The translations under genes and the position numbers were made by a program. From NCBI GenBank assembly GCA_046347155.1, contig JAXMGT010000001.1, positions 620,001 to 684,000 on the forward strand: a stretch of 64,000 bases of DNA, given 5' to 3'. This DNA is from RPQJ01 sp046347155. GTDB taxonomy: Bacteria > Pseudomonadota > Gammaproteobacteria > Steroidobacterales > Steroidobacteraceae. Positions within the stretch are counted from its first letter, which is position 1; the number at the start of each line of letters is the position of its first letter. The notes under the pieces are model-generated. The model was given only the letters and a program-made list of their open reading frames with translations. It was not told the DNA's origin and searched no databases. Of the stretch, positions 48,006 through 57,043 are shown piece by piece.

Positions 48006-50234
48006 ATGACCGACACGACCGACCCGACGCCCGCGATGTGGTTGCCGCCGCGCCGAAACCTGCTGCGCGGCTGGCTGCTCGGCGTGTTCATGGCGCTCGT
48101 GTTCCTCGGGCTCACCGCGTACCAGACGGCCGCCACATTGCTTGCGCGGGTGGCGCAGACCGACGTGATGAAAGCCGCAACCGACAGCGCCTGGAGCGGG
48201 CGCGTGGCCTCGGAGATTGCCTGGTTCCTCGCAGCCGTGGTCCTGCTGCACGTTGCGATGGGGACGCTCGCCTGGGTGCTCGCCTGCGCGAGCGCCGTGA
48301 CCTCGTCGAATGTGCGCGCGAAGTTCCTGCGCTACGTGGCCGGATGGTTCACGCTGCTGGCCGCGGCCACCGTCGTCTATGGGGCGCTGTGGCACCCGAG
48401 GACGCTGCTCGGCGCCTGGTATCACGACGTGCTCGCGACGCCCGTCGGGCCGCTGATGCTCGGGCAGGTCGTCTACTTCGGTGCGCTCGCCGGTGGCGCA
48501 GCGGCACTGCTCGCCGCGGCGTGGCGGGGCCTCCGCAGCCCGGGCCTCGACACGCGCTGGCGGGCGACCGCGGCCGCGGTGCCGGTCCTGCTCGTCGGGT
48601 TCGTGGTCTCGGCGCTCGTGGCCGAGCGGCCGGCCGCGGCCGCACACGTCGCCACCGACCGGCCGCACGTGATCTTCATCGGCATCGACTCGCTGCGGCT
48701 CGGCGAGGTGCGCCGCTACGGCGGCCACGGCCTCACGCCGAACCTGGATGCGTTCATCGGGCAGGCGGATCTCTTCAAGGACACGACGACGCCGCTCGGG
48801 CGCACATTCCCGTCGTGGGTGTCGATCCTGACCTCGCGCAGCCCGCCGCGCACCGGTGCGCGTTACAACCTCGGCGAACGCTCCAGGGTCAGCGCTGATC
48901 CCACGATCGGAGACGTGCTGCGGGCGGCCGGGTACCGGACGATCTATTCCACCGACGAGGTCCGGTTCGCGAACATCGACCGGACCTACGGCTTCGACCG
49001 GGTGATCACGCCGCGGATCGGCGCCGCCGACTTCATCATCGGCACGTACAACGAACTGCCCCTGTCGGCCGTCGTCATCAATTCGCGCGTCGGCGAGTGG
49101 CTGTTCCCGTTCTCGTACGCGAACCGTGGCGTCGCGACGATGTTCGAGCCCGAAACCTACGTCGGGCGGCTCGACCGCGAGCTCACGTTCGACAGACCGA
49201 CGTTCTTCATCACGCACCTGACCGCGAGCCACTGGCCGTACTACACGGCGGGCACGCCCTTCGGCATCCCGAACACCGACGGCGGCGATGGCCGCCCGCT
49301 GTACGAGAACGGCCTGCGTACCGCGGACGCGATGTTCGGCGAGATCGTGGCGATGCTCGAGCGCAAGGGCGCGCTCGACAACGCGATCGTGGTCGTACTG
49401 TCCGACCACGGCGAGGCGCTCGGGCTGCCGACCGACTCCTTCCTGAAGCCGGGCGCGGTCGTGAGCGGATTGCGCGCGCCCATCGGCATGATGGACCTGG
49501 GGCACGGCCAGAGCGTGTTGTCGCCGTCCCAGTACCACGTGCTGCTCGGGTTCCGGGCGTTCGGCCCGCGTGCCGCGTTTGCCACGCGCGGGCGGGATTT
49601 CCAGCGGCCGGCGGACGTCGAGGATATCGCCCCGACGGTCCTTGACCTGCTCGGGATCGATGGCGACCCGCTGTCCTCGAGCGGCCAGTCGCTGGCCGCG
49701 ATCCTGCGCACCGGCGTCGACGCGCCGGCGGCCGACGAGGCCGCGCAGCGCATCCGGTACACCGAAACGGACCTCAAGGTGTTGCCGTCGCAGAACGGCG
49801 GCGTGGACGAGGACGCGACCGCGCGCGAGAACTCCAGGTTCTTCGAGCTGGACCCCCGCAGTGCGCGGCTGCACATCCGCGAGAAGTACGCGCCGCTCGC
49901 AGTCGCGTTCAAGGAACGTGCGGCGTTTACGCCCGGGCACCTGCTCGCGGCGCTGCCGGCCGGTCCGGACGCACATCAGTACATCTTCTTCGACACGCGG
50001 ACCGGCGAGGGGCGGCTGCTGCTCGCGCGTCCGGCCGACGACGACCCGGTCGCGCAGCGGCTGTGGGACGCAATGGGTCGCCAGTACGGCAGCGAGCTCA
50101 AGACCCCGGTTGCCGTGACCGAGGCGGACTGGCCCACGATTGATGCGGCGTGGTCTTCGTTCTTCCAGCCGCGAACGCCCTGGCGGGGCAACGGACCCGA
50201 CTACCCGGCGCCGCCGGGCGCCGGGCAGGGCTAG
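48006..50234 (+). CDS. Membrane-anchored sulfatase/alkaline-phosphatase-superfamily protein
   Basis: This 742-aa inner-membrane protein has about four to five N-terminal transmembrane helices (within residues 15-220) and a large periplasmic hydrolase-type domain. Seen: a metal-site GIDSLR (Asp228), a candidate nucleophile Thr267 in GRTFPSW, and the C-terminal metal motif SDHGEALG (Asp467-His468). The C/S-x-P-x-R sulfatase motif is missing, so a phospho-group transferase or phosphodiesterase (EptA/LtaS/PptA-like) is as likely as a sulfatase. It sits divergent from pilA with 363 bp between; a pilin or LPS modifier is plausible but unproven. A GGAGG lies 11 bp before the ATG. Confidence 0.8.
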   Translation: MTDTTDPTPAMWLPPRRNLLRGWLLGVFMALVFLGLTAYQTAATLLARVAQTDVMKAATDSAWSGRVASEIAWFLAAVVLLHVAMGTLAWVLACASAVTSSNVRAKFLRYVAGWFTLLAAATVVYGALWHPRTLLGAWYHDVLATPVGPLMLGQVVYFGALAGGAAALLAAAWRGLRSPGLDTRWRATAAAVPVLLVGFVVSALVAERPAAAAHVATDRPHVIFIGIDSLRLGEVRRYGGHGLTPNLDAFIGQADLFKDTTTPLGRTFPSWVSILTSRSPPRTGARYNLGERSRVSADPTIGDVLRAAGYRTIYSTDEVRFANIDRTYGFDRVITPRIGAADFIIGTYNELPLSAVVINSRVGEWLFPFSYANRGVATMFEPETYVGRLDRELTFDRPTFFITHLTASHWPYYTAGTPFGIPNTDGGDGRPLYENGLRTADAMFGEIVAMLERKGALDNAIVVVLSDHGEALGLPTDSFLKPGAVVSGLRAPIGMMDLGHGQSVLSPSQYHVLLGFRAFGPRAAFATRGRDFQRPADVEDIAPTVLDLLGIDGDPLSSSGQSLAAILRTGVDAPAADEAAQRIRYTETDLKVLPSQNGGVDEDATARENSRFFELDPRSARLHIREKYAPLAVAFKERAAFTPGHLLAALPAGPDAHQYIFFDTRTGEGRLLLARPADDDPVAQRLWDAMGRQYGSELKTPVAVTEADWPTIDAAWSSFFQPRTPWRGNGPDYPAPPGAGQG

Positions 50235-50623
50235 GCCGCAGGCTGCGTCCGGCGAGACGTCCTGGAGAAATACCGGTGCACCAGCCAGCTGCAGACGCCC
50301 GAGATCACGACCAGGGCCAGCCCCGGGAGCAGCGACTGCAGTGCCTCCATGGCCGATCCGAACTGGAACCCGAAGTATCCGGCGCGCCAGCCATCGTAGA
50401 TCGACCAGCACCATTTCACGGTGAATCCCGCCGTCATCAGGTGCACGAGGTACTGCGACCAGCGCTGCATGTACGCGGTGCCGCCACAGGCAATCGCGGA
50501 GACCACCGCGCCGATCGCGAGCGGGTACGAGCGCTCGATCAGCGCGACTTTGGCCGCGGCGACCGCGTAGATCGCAAGCAGCGCCGTCGTCACGAGAAGA
50601 CTCATGGGAGTGATCAGCTTCAT
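50231..50623 (-). CDS. Small integral membrane protein of unknown function
   Basis: It has 130 aa and about four hydrophobic segments (near 7-27, 33-50, 58-75 and 92-115), ending in an Arg-rich tail. I do not recognise the family. It converges with the sulfatase-superfamily gene: the two stop codons share the palindrome CTAG at 50231-50234. Size and topology recall GtrA-like or DUF-type membrane helpers of glycosylation loci, but no signature residue supports that. ATG 50623 is preferred over one 48 bp upstream because it begins just before the first helix. Confidence 0.6.
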   Translation of the reverse strand: MKLITPMSLLVTTALLAIYAVAAAKVALIERSYPLAIGAVVSAIACGGTAYMQRWSQYLVHLMTAGFTVKWCWSIYDGWRAGYFGFQFGSAMEALQSLLPGLALVVISGVCSWLVHRYFSRTSRRTQPAA

Positions 50624-50768
50624 CGACGCGATTCTAGACGAGCCGGCCGACCGTGCGCGATCGCGACTCAAGGTAGCGACGGCGTGCTTCGTGACGCGGC
50701 CCGCACGAGTTCACGATTCCGTACCACGGCGGCTTGACCCGCGACGGCGCGTTCCGACATAAGTGGGC

Positions 50769-51797
50769 ATGGATACGGTCAACGAAATCCAGCGCGAGCC
50801 ACCGGCCACTGAATCCGGGCCGGCCGGCACGCCCGTGCGGCGCGAGCTTTTTTCGGTCGTCGTGCCCGTGTTCAACACGACGACGACGCTGGATCAGCTG
50901 GTCCGCCGCATCACGGACGTGTTCGCGCGCCTGCCCGAGTACGACCACGAGATCATCCTCGTCGACGACGCGTCGGCGAGGCCGGAGACCTGGCCGACGC
51001 TCACGCGTCTAGCGGCGCAGTACGATCGTGTCCGGGCATTGCAGCTGATGCGGAATTTCGGTCAGACGCCGGCGACGTTCTGCGGCATGAAGCAGGCACG
51101 CGGCGACTACATCATCACGCTCGACGACGACCTGCAGCACGCGCCCGAAGACATTCCGCTGCTGATCGCCGAGCGCGAACACGACGTCGTGTTCGCCCAG
51201 TTCCGGGAGCTGCGGCACTCGTTGCTCAAGCGTCTGCTCAGTCGGGCGAAGAACCTGCTCCTGACCTACCTGATCGACAAGCCGAGGGGCCTGCAGCTCA
51301 CGAGTTTCCGGCTGTTCCGCCGCGAAGTCGCCCAGGCGATGCTGTCGGTGGTCACCTCGCCGCAGTCGACGCTGCCGCCGCTGCTTTTCTTCATCACGCG
51401 CGACATCGTGACGGTGCAGGCGAGGCATGATCCGCGCAGCGAGGGCAGCAGCAATTACACGCTTTCCCGGGTGATCCGGATGGCGCGAAACCTCGTGCTG
51501 AACGAGACCGTGCTGCTGCTCCGGCTCATCGGCCGACTGGGATTCGGGATCGCGCTGCTCAGCTTCCTCGGCGGGCTCTGGGTGCTGTTCAACAAGCTGT
51601 TCCTGCGCGTCGCAGTGGTCGGCTGGGCCTCGACGATGATCGTGCTGCTCATCGTGGGCGGCCTGATCCTTTTCTGCCTCGGCATCATCGGACAGTACCT
51701 CGCGCGGCTCATCAGTGGCGTCGAAGGGCGGCCCGCGTTCGTCGTGCGTCGCGAGGCGCCGAAGGCCGGTGCCGGGCGTGGCCTTCCGCCGGCATGA
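50769..51797 (+). CDS. GT2 family glycosyltransferase, ArnC/GtrB-like
   Basis: This is a probable polyprenyl-phosphate glycosyltransferase: it would move a nucleotide-activated sugar onto undecaprenyl phosphate at the cytosolic face. It has 342 aa. Seen: a GT-A domain with SVVVPVFNT, LMRNFGQTPATFCGMKQARGDY and the metal motif D119-D-D121-LQ, then two C-terminal transmembrane helices (about 240-265 and 280-305). This layout is that of ArnC, GtrB and dolichol-phosphate mannose synthase. The ATG at 50769 is used; GTG 50763 is also in frame. It starts a four-gene coupled operon (ATGA overlap with the next gene). Confidence 0.87.
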   Translation: MDTVNEIQREPPATESGPAGTPVRRELFSVVVPVFNTTTTLDQLVRRITDVFARLPEYDHEIILVDDASARPETWPTLTRLAAQYDRVRALQLMRNFGQTPATFCGMKQARGDYIITLDDDLQHAPEDIPLLIAEREHDVVFAQFRELRHSLLKRLLSRAKNLLLTYLIDKPRGLQLTSFRLFRREVAQAMLSVVTSPQSTLPPLLFFITRDIVTVQARHDPRSEGSSNYTLSRVIRMARNLVLNETVLLLRLIGRLGFGIALLSFLGGLWVLFNKLFLRVAVVGWASTMIVLLIVGGLILFCLGIIGQYLARLISGVEGRPAFVVRREAPKAGAGRGLPPA

Positions 51798-52987
51798 GTG
51801 GGCAACCGACACTGATGGTGCTGGGGGCGGGCGTCAATCAGGTGCCCGGGATACGGCGCGCCGTGGCGTCCGGCCTGCGCGTGCTGACCGTCGACTGGGA
51901 CCTCGGCAACCCGGGCCACCGGCACGGCCAAGCGTCGTTCGAGGCCAGCACGACGGATGTCGAATCGGTCCTGGCGCTGGCACGCCGCGAATCGCCCGAC
52001 GGGATCGTCACTTTTGCGTCCGATGCTGCCACGGGCACCGTTGCAAACGTGGCGCGGACACTCGGACTCCCCGGGGCCGACCCCGAGGCGGTCGCGGTGC
52101 TTTCGAACAAGGGGGCGTTTCGGCGCCTGCAGCACTCGCTCGGGTTGGCCGCGCCGCGATACACGGTCGGGTCGTCGGTCGACGACTTGCGCGATGCCTG
52201 GCTCCCGACCGCCGGCCCGCTGATCGTGAAGCCCGTCGACAGTTCAGGATCGCGGGGCGTCTCGCTCGTCCAGTACTCAGACAGACCCGCATTCGAGCGG
52301 GCCGTGGCGTCGGCGTTGTCCCATTCGCGGTCAGGCAAGGCCTGCGTCGAGGAGTTCATCCCGGGCGAGGAAGTCGGTGGCGATGCGTTGCTCGTCGACG
52401 GGTCGATCGCCTACCTGCAGTGCACGCACAAGTTGCGGCGTGGATTCGTCGTCACTGGTCACGCGTTGCCGCCGAGCATCCGGGATCGCCAGCAACAGGC
52501 CGTCGCCGCGTCGGTCGAGGCCCTGTGTCGTGCGGCGGGCCACCGGGACGGGGTCGTCAACTTCGACGTGATCGTCGACGGCGACCGTGCAACGGTGATC
52601 GAAATGAGTCCGCGTACCGGGGGTAACGGGATCTCGGCTCTGCTCGAGGCCGTGACCGGCGTCAGCACCGTCGCAGCCGCCATCGCGTTCGCGCTGGAAC
52701 GCCGGCCGGCGCTGCCCCGGTCGGCACCGATCGCGGCGCACGCGGGCAGCGTCGTCCTCGGGGCCCGGGTTTCGGGTCCAGCGCCGAGGCCGCGCTCGGA
52801 ACAACAGATTCGTGATGCGCTGCCCGAGCTGATCGAGTGCGTGTGCGAGATTCCGCGCTCCGGGGAGGTGATCGCCTGGGATCACGGTGGTAACAGCCTG
52901 GGGTACTGCGTCTTCCGGTGTCCGCCGGATCGCACGTATGGAGAGATCGCGGACAAAGCACGATGGGCCGTCGGGCTCGGGGGATGA
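51794..52987 (+). CDS. ATP-grasp domain protein (carboxylate-amine ligase type)
   Basis: This 397-aa ligase of the CarB/PurK-like ATP-grasp group activates a carboxylate as acyl phosphate and joins it to an amine or thiol. Seen: an N-terminal Rossmann-like domain (LMVLGAGVNQVPGIRRAVASG), the ATP-binding PLIVKPVDSSGSRGVSLVQ, the hinge VEEFIPGEEVGGDALLVDG, and the metal-binding VIEMSPRTGGNG. The substrate is unknown. It overlaps both neighbours by 4 bp. The pairing with a fold-type III decarboxylase recalls BtrJ/BtrK of butirosin synthesis, but no carrier protein is present here. Confidence 0.82.
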   Translation: MSGQPTLMVLGAGVNQVPGIRRAVASGLRVLTVDWDLGNPGHRHGQASFEASTTDVESVLALARRESPDGIVTFASDAATGTVANVARTLGLPGADPEAVAVLSNKGAFRRLQHSLGLAAPRYTVGSSVDDLRDAWLPTAGPLIVKPVDSSGSRGVSLVQYSDRPAFERAVASALSHSRSGKACVEEFIPGEEVGGDALLVDGSIAYLQCTHKLRRGFVVTGHALPPSIRDRQQQAVAASVEALCRAAGHRDGVVNFDVIVDGDRATVIEMSPRTGGNGISALLEAVTGVSTVAAAIAFALERRPALPRSAPIAAHAGSVVLGARVSGPAPRPRSEQQIRDALPELIECVCEIPRSGEVIAWDHGGNSLGYCVFRCPPDRTYGEIADKARWAVGLGG

Positions 52988-54231
52988 GTCGAATGATCGG
53001 AAACATGACCTGGCACCAGCTGTCGGCAATCGAGGACGAGCACGGCGACGCCTATTACGTCGTGGATCCGGAGGTGTTCCGGATGAATTTCCACGGCCTC
53101 CGCGATGCCTTCCGGGCGTACTACCCTGACACGCAGCTCGCCTACTCGTACAAGACGAATTACCTGCCGGCGTTCTGTCGACTCGTCGACCGGTGGGGCG
53201 GCTACGCCGAAGTTGTCTCGCCGATGGAGTACGAAATGGCGCTCTCGGCAGGCGTCGAGCCGGCCCGGATCATCGTCAATGGTCCGTACAAGACGCAAGA
53301 CCACGTGAGGCGTGCGCTCACGTCGGGCGCGCTCGTAAACGTCGATGCGCCTTACCAGGTCGACATGCTCGAGGGCATGGCGGCCGAGTTCGGCCGTCCA
53401 GTCCGCGTCGGCGTCCGCTGCAATTTCGACGTCGGCGACCAGCGAGTGTCGAGGTTCGGGTTCGACGCGGACGGCGGGGAACTCGAGCAGGTGGTCGGAC
53501 GCCTGCGCCGGATCCGCAACGTCGAAGTCGAGGGCCTGCACTTCCATTACCCGCTGCCGGGCCGGCGGCCCGGCGGGTACGCAACCGTCGCCCGACGGAT
53601 GGTCGAGCTGTCGTGGCGGCTGTTCGGGCCCCGGGGACCCCGGATGCTCGACATCGGCGGCGGCTATTTCAGCCCGATGCCTCCCGAGATGGCGGGCCAG
53701 TTCGGTGGCGACGTGCCGGTGTATGCCGACTATGCCGCAGCGGTCGGACCCGTGCTCGCGGCCGCGTTCCCGGACGGCGGGCCGACGCTGGTGCTGGAAC
53801 CGGGCGTTGGCGTCGTGGCCGACACGGCATGGCTCGTGACCCGGGTGCTCGACGTCCGCAGCGTGCGCGGCGCGTGGTTTGCCCAGGTCTCGACGAGCGT
53901 CCAGTCGGCGCGACCGACGATGGCAAAGATCAATCTCCCGGTGCGGGTGATTCGAGCCCCTGGGGCTCGCGCGGGCCAGCCTGGCGCTCCCGTCGATGTG
54001 GTCGGCTATACCTGCATGGAGAACGACGTGATCCACCGCGGCCTTGCGGCGGACGTCGCGCCCGGCGACTTCCTCGCATTCGGCAACTGCGGTGCCTATA
54101 CGAACGTGCAGAAGATGCCATTCATCCGTGCCGCCTCTGCGATGCTGGTCGTCGGTCGCGACGGGCGCGTGAGCGAGGTCCTGCGGCGCGCCGAGACGAC
54201 CGGCGACGTGCTCGCGACGTATGCCCGCTGA
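52984..54231 (+). CDS. Fold-type III PLP-dependent decarboxylase
   Basis: This 415-aa alanine-racemase-fold decarboxylase is related to diaminopimelate and ornithine decarboxylases. Seen: the PLP Schiff-base Lys57 in AYSYKTNYLP, the phosphate-binding LDIGGGYFSPMP, a Glu-Pro-Gly motif LVLEPGVGVVADT, and the C-terminal active-site segment GYTCMENDVIHRG with CysMetGlu. The C-terminus keeps GAYTNVQKMPF. It is not obviously a housekeeping lysA, given its neighbours: it is translationally coupled to the ATP-grasp ligase upstream and overlaps the sulfotransferase by 11 bp. Likely substrate: an amino acid or an aminoacyl group attached by the ligase. Confidence 0.82.
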   Translation: MSRMIGNMTWHQLSAIEDEHGDAYYVVDPEVFRMNFHGLRDAFRAYYPDTQLAYSYKTNYLPAFCRLVDRWGGYAEVVSPMEYEMALSAGVEPARIIVNGPYKTQDHVRRALTSGALVNVDAPYQVDMLEGMAAEFGRPVRVGVRCNFDVGDQRVSRFGFDADGGELEQVVGRLRRIRNVEVEGLHFHYPLPGRRPGGYATVARRMVELSWRLFGPRGPRMLDIGGGYFSPMPPEMAGQFGGDVPVYADYAAAVGPVLAAAFPDGGPTLVLEPGVGVVADTAWLVTRVLDVRSVRGAWFAQVSTSVQSARPTMAKINLPVRVIRAPGARAGQPGAPVDVVGYTCMENDVIHRGLAADVAPGDFLAFGNCGAYTNVQKMPFIRAASAMLVVGRDGRVSEVLRRAETTGDVLATYAR

Positions 54232-55357
54232 GTTGCTCGTCACCGGGTGTTACCGGTCGGGCACGACGCTTCTCGAGAAACTGCTGCACGCCCAGCCGGG
54301 TGCCTGTGTCGCGTCGCAGCCGTTCGCGGCGTTGTATTCCTACGCCAAGGAACTGTTCGATACCGAACGGGGACTCCAGCGCCGGTACCCGCTTGGTCAC
54401 CGATTCCTCGAGACTTGCTACAACGACGCGGATTTCGCGGAGTTCCTGGATCGTCGCCGGCTGGACGTCGCCGACCTGCAGCAGGTTTTCGATCGGTTGG
54501 CCGCCGACCGGAAGGGACTCTGGACGCCGGCGATGCTCGAACTGCGCGGTCGCATCGAAGCCGGCTCTTTCCTCGAAGTGCGTCGTCGGATGCTGCTCGC
54601 TGCGGCCGGGCTGCTCGACCGCCCCGACGCTCGGGTGGTGGGCAGCAAGGAGATACTGGTCGAGGAGTACGTGCCGTATCTGCTCGCGAACGGCGTGCGC
54701 GTCGTTCTGATCGTCCGGGATCCCCGTGACATGGTGGCGTCTCTCGATTTCAGCGACCGCGACAATGCGACGGGCGCCGACCGTCCGGTGCTCTACAGCG
54801 TGCGCGTCTGGCGCAAGAGCGTCGCGACGGCGCTCGCATGCGAGGGACATCCGCTGTTCCGGGTTCTGCGCTACGAGGACCTCGTCGCGATGCCAGACGA
54901 GACGATGCGCGAATTGCGTGGATTTCTCGGTCTTCCGGTTGGCCGCCTCGAGCGATCGGGTGGTGAACTCCTCGACCAGCACGGAAGGGTGTGGCGCGGC
55001 AACTCATCGTTTGCCGATCAATCCGGCGTTTCCCGCCGGTCGATCGGATGCCATTCCGAGCGACTTCCGGCCGCCGTACGGGAGATGATCGAAGCGACTG
55101 CCGGACCCGAGATGGCGATCATGGGCTATGTCGCCGAGCGACGACCCGATTCAGCCATCACGAGTTACAGGGACCCTTTCGAAGCGGTGCACACCCGGTT
55201 TCCCCGTGACTACAGTGAGGATCCCCGGCGCGTCGGCGAGGAAATCGAACGACTGCGCATCCTGGCGCAGGCTGATGAAATCGACGATGCGGTTGCGAGC
55301 CGGTGGTTCATCTACCCCGCCGCATACCGGCGCTTGAGGGCCTCGATGGCAAGGTGA
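54221..55357 (+). CDS. PAPS-dependent sulfotransferase family protein
   Basis: This 378-aa cytosolic sulfotransferase would transfer sulfate from PAPS to a hydroxyl of a sugar, lipid or small molecule. Seen: the 5'-phosphosulfate loop Y11-RSGTT16 near the N-terminus, and the 3'-phosphate motif RDPRDMVAS beginning at Arg166, followed by a Ser in the right position and a conserved YEDL. A long C-terminal helical extension follows. It is the last gene of the plus-strand operon and meets the minus-strand operon 25 bp downstream. No sulfate-activation genes (cysDNC) are seen in the window. Confidence 0.82.
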   Translation: MPAELLVTGCYRSGTTLLEKLLHAQPGACVASQPFAALYSYAKELFDTERGLQRRYPLGHRFLETCYNDADFAEFLDRRRLDVADLQQVFDRLAADRKGLWTPAMLELRGRIEAGSFLEVRRRMLLAAAGLLDRPDARVVGSKEILVEEYVPYLLANGVRVVLIVRDPRDMVASLDFSDRDNATGADRPVLYSVRVWRKSVATALACEGHPLFRVLRYEDLVAMPDETMRELRGFLGLPVGRLERSGGELLDQHGRVWRGNSSFADQSGVSRRSIGCHSERLPAAVREMIEATAGPEMAIMGYVAERRPDSAITSYRDPFEAVHTRFPRDYSEDPRRVGEEIERLRILAQADEIDDAVASRWFIYPAAYRRLRASMAR

Positions 55358-55382
55358 GTAACCGCCGGCCGGCCCCGGATCC

Positions 55383-56246
55383 CTAACCGAGCACGTTTGC
55401 CGAATGCCATTGGGCATCGAGCGGGAGTTCGATGGTCTCCTCGGGGCGCACGCTCCTCGGCAATCGCAGCCACGACACGCTTTCGTTCGAAAATATCAGG
55501 GTGTCCCCCGACCACAGGCGCTGGGTCCAGACGACAGCATTCGCGATACCGGGCCGGACCGCCCGTAACGTGATGCCGGCCGGGACCGCGTCGGCCGCAG
55601 GTCCATAACGGGTCTCCCAGGCATGGGTTTCTTCGGACAAGGTCCGCGCCGAGGCGCGACTGAGCGCGCCGCTCGGCAATCTTGCGGGGAACCAGGCGGG
55701 GTCAGGCTCCGAGAGCGCCAAGTGCGCAAGTGGCGACGCCTCGATTCGATAGCGGCTCCCGATCGTCTCGATGTTCTTCCACAGGCGGTCCGTCCGAGTC
55801 GGGTAATCCTGCTCAGGCCATTCCATAAGAGCTGCCGAATAGGTGACGCGGTCCGGGAGCACCCGGCCATCGTCCTTCAGCACCCTCGTCGCGAGGTCGT
55901 TCACCATCCGGCTCTGGGCAATATCGCGCCGCGGGTCATTGAAATACACCATGGCAATGAGCACGTCCGCGCGCTCGGACGGTTGCCACGAATTCAGATC
56001 GGCCCGGACACAGTTGATCTCGAAGCCATTGGCCCGCGCCAGGGCGGCGGCGCCGTCGAGCGGCGCGATGTCGACGGCCCAGACACGTTTCGCGCCGGCT
56101 TTCGCCGCGAGAACCGAGAGAAATCCGGAGCCTGCTCCAGCGTCTATCACGATCGACCCGCGGGTGACCAGGGTACCGATCGCCTGTTGCAGGGCCAGGC
56201 CTCGATCGAAGCGAAGCAGCAGGTCAATATGCTGGTGAAATCTCAT
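55383..56246 (-). CDS. Class I SAM-dependent methyltransferase (PRMT/RrmJ-like fold)
   Basis: Seen: a Rossmann SAM site VIDAGAGSGFLSVLAAKAGA with a following acidic residue (VDI), and then a C-terminal beta-rich domain of about 150 residues, an arrangement like that of arginine/small-molecule methyltransferases. ATG 56246 gives 287 aa; ATG 56303 adds 19 residues. Substrate unknown. It is the most distal gene of the minus-strand operon, 130 bp from the neighbouring methyltransferase. This stretch looks less GC-rich than the flanks, by eye. Confidence 0.75.
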   Translation of the reverse strand: MRFHQHIDLLLRFDRGLALQQAIGTLVTRGSIVIDAGAGSGFLSVLAAKAGAKRVWAVDIAPLDGAAALARANGFEINCVRADLNSWQPSERADVLIAMVYFNDPRRDIAQSRMVNDLATRVLKDDGRVLPDRVTYSAALMEWPEQDYPTRTDRLWKNIETIGSRYRIEASPLAHLALSEPDPAWFPARLPSGALSRASARTLSEETHAWETRYGPAADAVPAGITLRAVRPGIANAVVWTQRLWSGDTLIFSNESVSWLRLPRSVRPEETIELPLDAQWHSANVLG

Positions 56247-56376
56247 GAGTGTCCCCGAAGTGTCGACGACGACCCGGCGCTCACGCCACCGCGCCGCAGG
56301 CATGCCGCGCGGAGAGCATTCGGCTCCGGGTCATGTGAACAAGGTCCGGTCCTGCGTACATGGGCACAAAGTCGGT

Positions 56377-57012
56377 CTACAGTTGGCACTCCATGTGCCA
56401 TCGTGTGTACGGAACCCAGCGCGTGTGCACGATTCGGCCGGTCACATTCGCTGCAACTCGACGAGCGAGCTCGAGGTATCCCGTTGCATCTCGTACGTGT
56501 TGCCCGCGATCACGCGAGATCAGGAATCGAGCCACGGGGTTCTGCTGCTCGGCGAAGCACGGATCCACCGTGTAGATGCGCCCGCCGGGCTTGAGCGCGG
56601 CCGCGGCCGTCGACAGGAATGTCAGCACCGAGTCGTCATCGAGGTGGTGCAGCACCCCGGTGCCGATGACGATGTCATAACGTTCGTCGCTGCCGATGTC
56701 GGCCTCCTGCAGGAGGCCGCAGTGGAAGCGACCTCGACCGCCGAAGCGACGCCTCGCGGACTCGATATACGCAGCGCTCATGTCGTAGCCGACGTATTCG
56801 ACGTCATTTGGCAGCGCGTCGAGGACCTCCGCCGTCCCGCAGCCCAGGTCCAGGATCCGCATGCCCGGGAACGGCCTGACGTGGGTGCGCACATTGTGCT
56901 CGCGCAACGCGCGGGCGCCCATCAGGCGCTGCATCGTGTCATAGACAGCAGGATACGACAGGATTGAGCGGAGGCCCGTGGTGACCTGCGACAGGCCCGT
57001 CGATCGACGCAT
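56377..57012 (-). CDS. Class I SAM-dependent methyltransferase (type 11/12)
   Basis: It has 211 aa. Seen: motif I ILDLGCGTAEVLDAL, the acidic motif VGYDMS, motif IV YDIVIGTGVLHHLDDD, and ALKPGGRIYTVDP. This is the usual architecture of a small-molecule or glycan methyltransferase. The start at 57012 lies 31 bp downstream of the SMR-like gene's stop; a longer start at 57072 would overlap it. Substrate unknown; a role in tailoring the sugar product of the operon is inferred only from position. Confidence 0.78.
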   Translation of the reverse strand: MRRSTGLSQVTTGLRSILSYPAVYDTMQRLMGARALREHNVRTHVRPFPGMRILDLGCGTAEVLDALPNDVEYVGYDMSAAYIESARRRFGGRGRFHCGLLQEADIGSDERYDIVIGTGVLHHLDDDSVLTFLSTAAAALKPGGRIYTVDPCFAEQQNPVARFLISRDRGQHVRDATGYLELARRVAANVTGRIVHTRWVPYTRWHMECQL

Positions 57013-57043
57013 GATCTCGCTGGAATCAGGCGACACGGTTCGC

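Noticed and set aside
47739..50414. Frame of about 890 codons antisense to the sulfatase-superfamily gene
   Set aside because: It has no domain motif and is Arg/Val/Asp-rich; the plus-strand gene has metal-site motifs and membrane helices.
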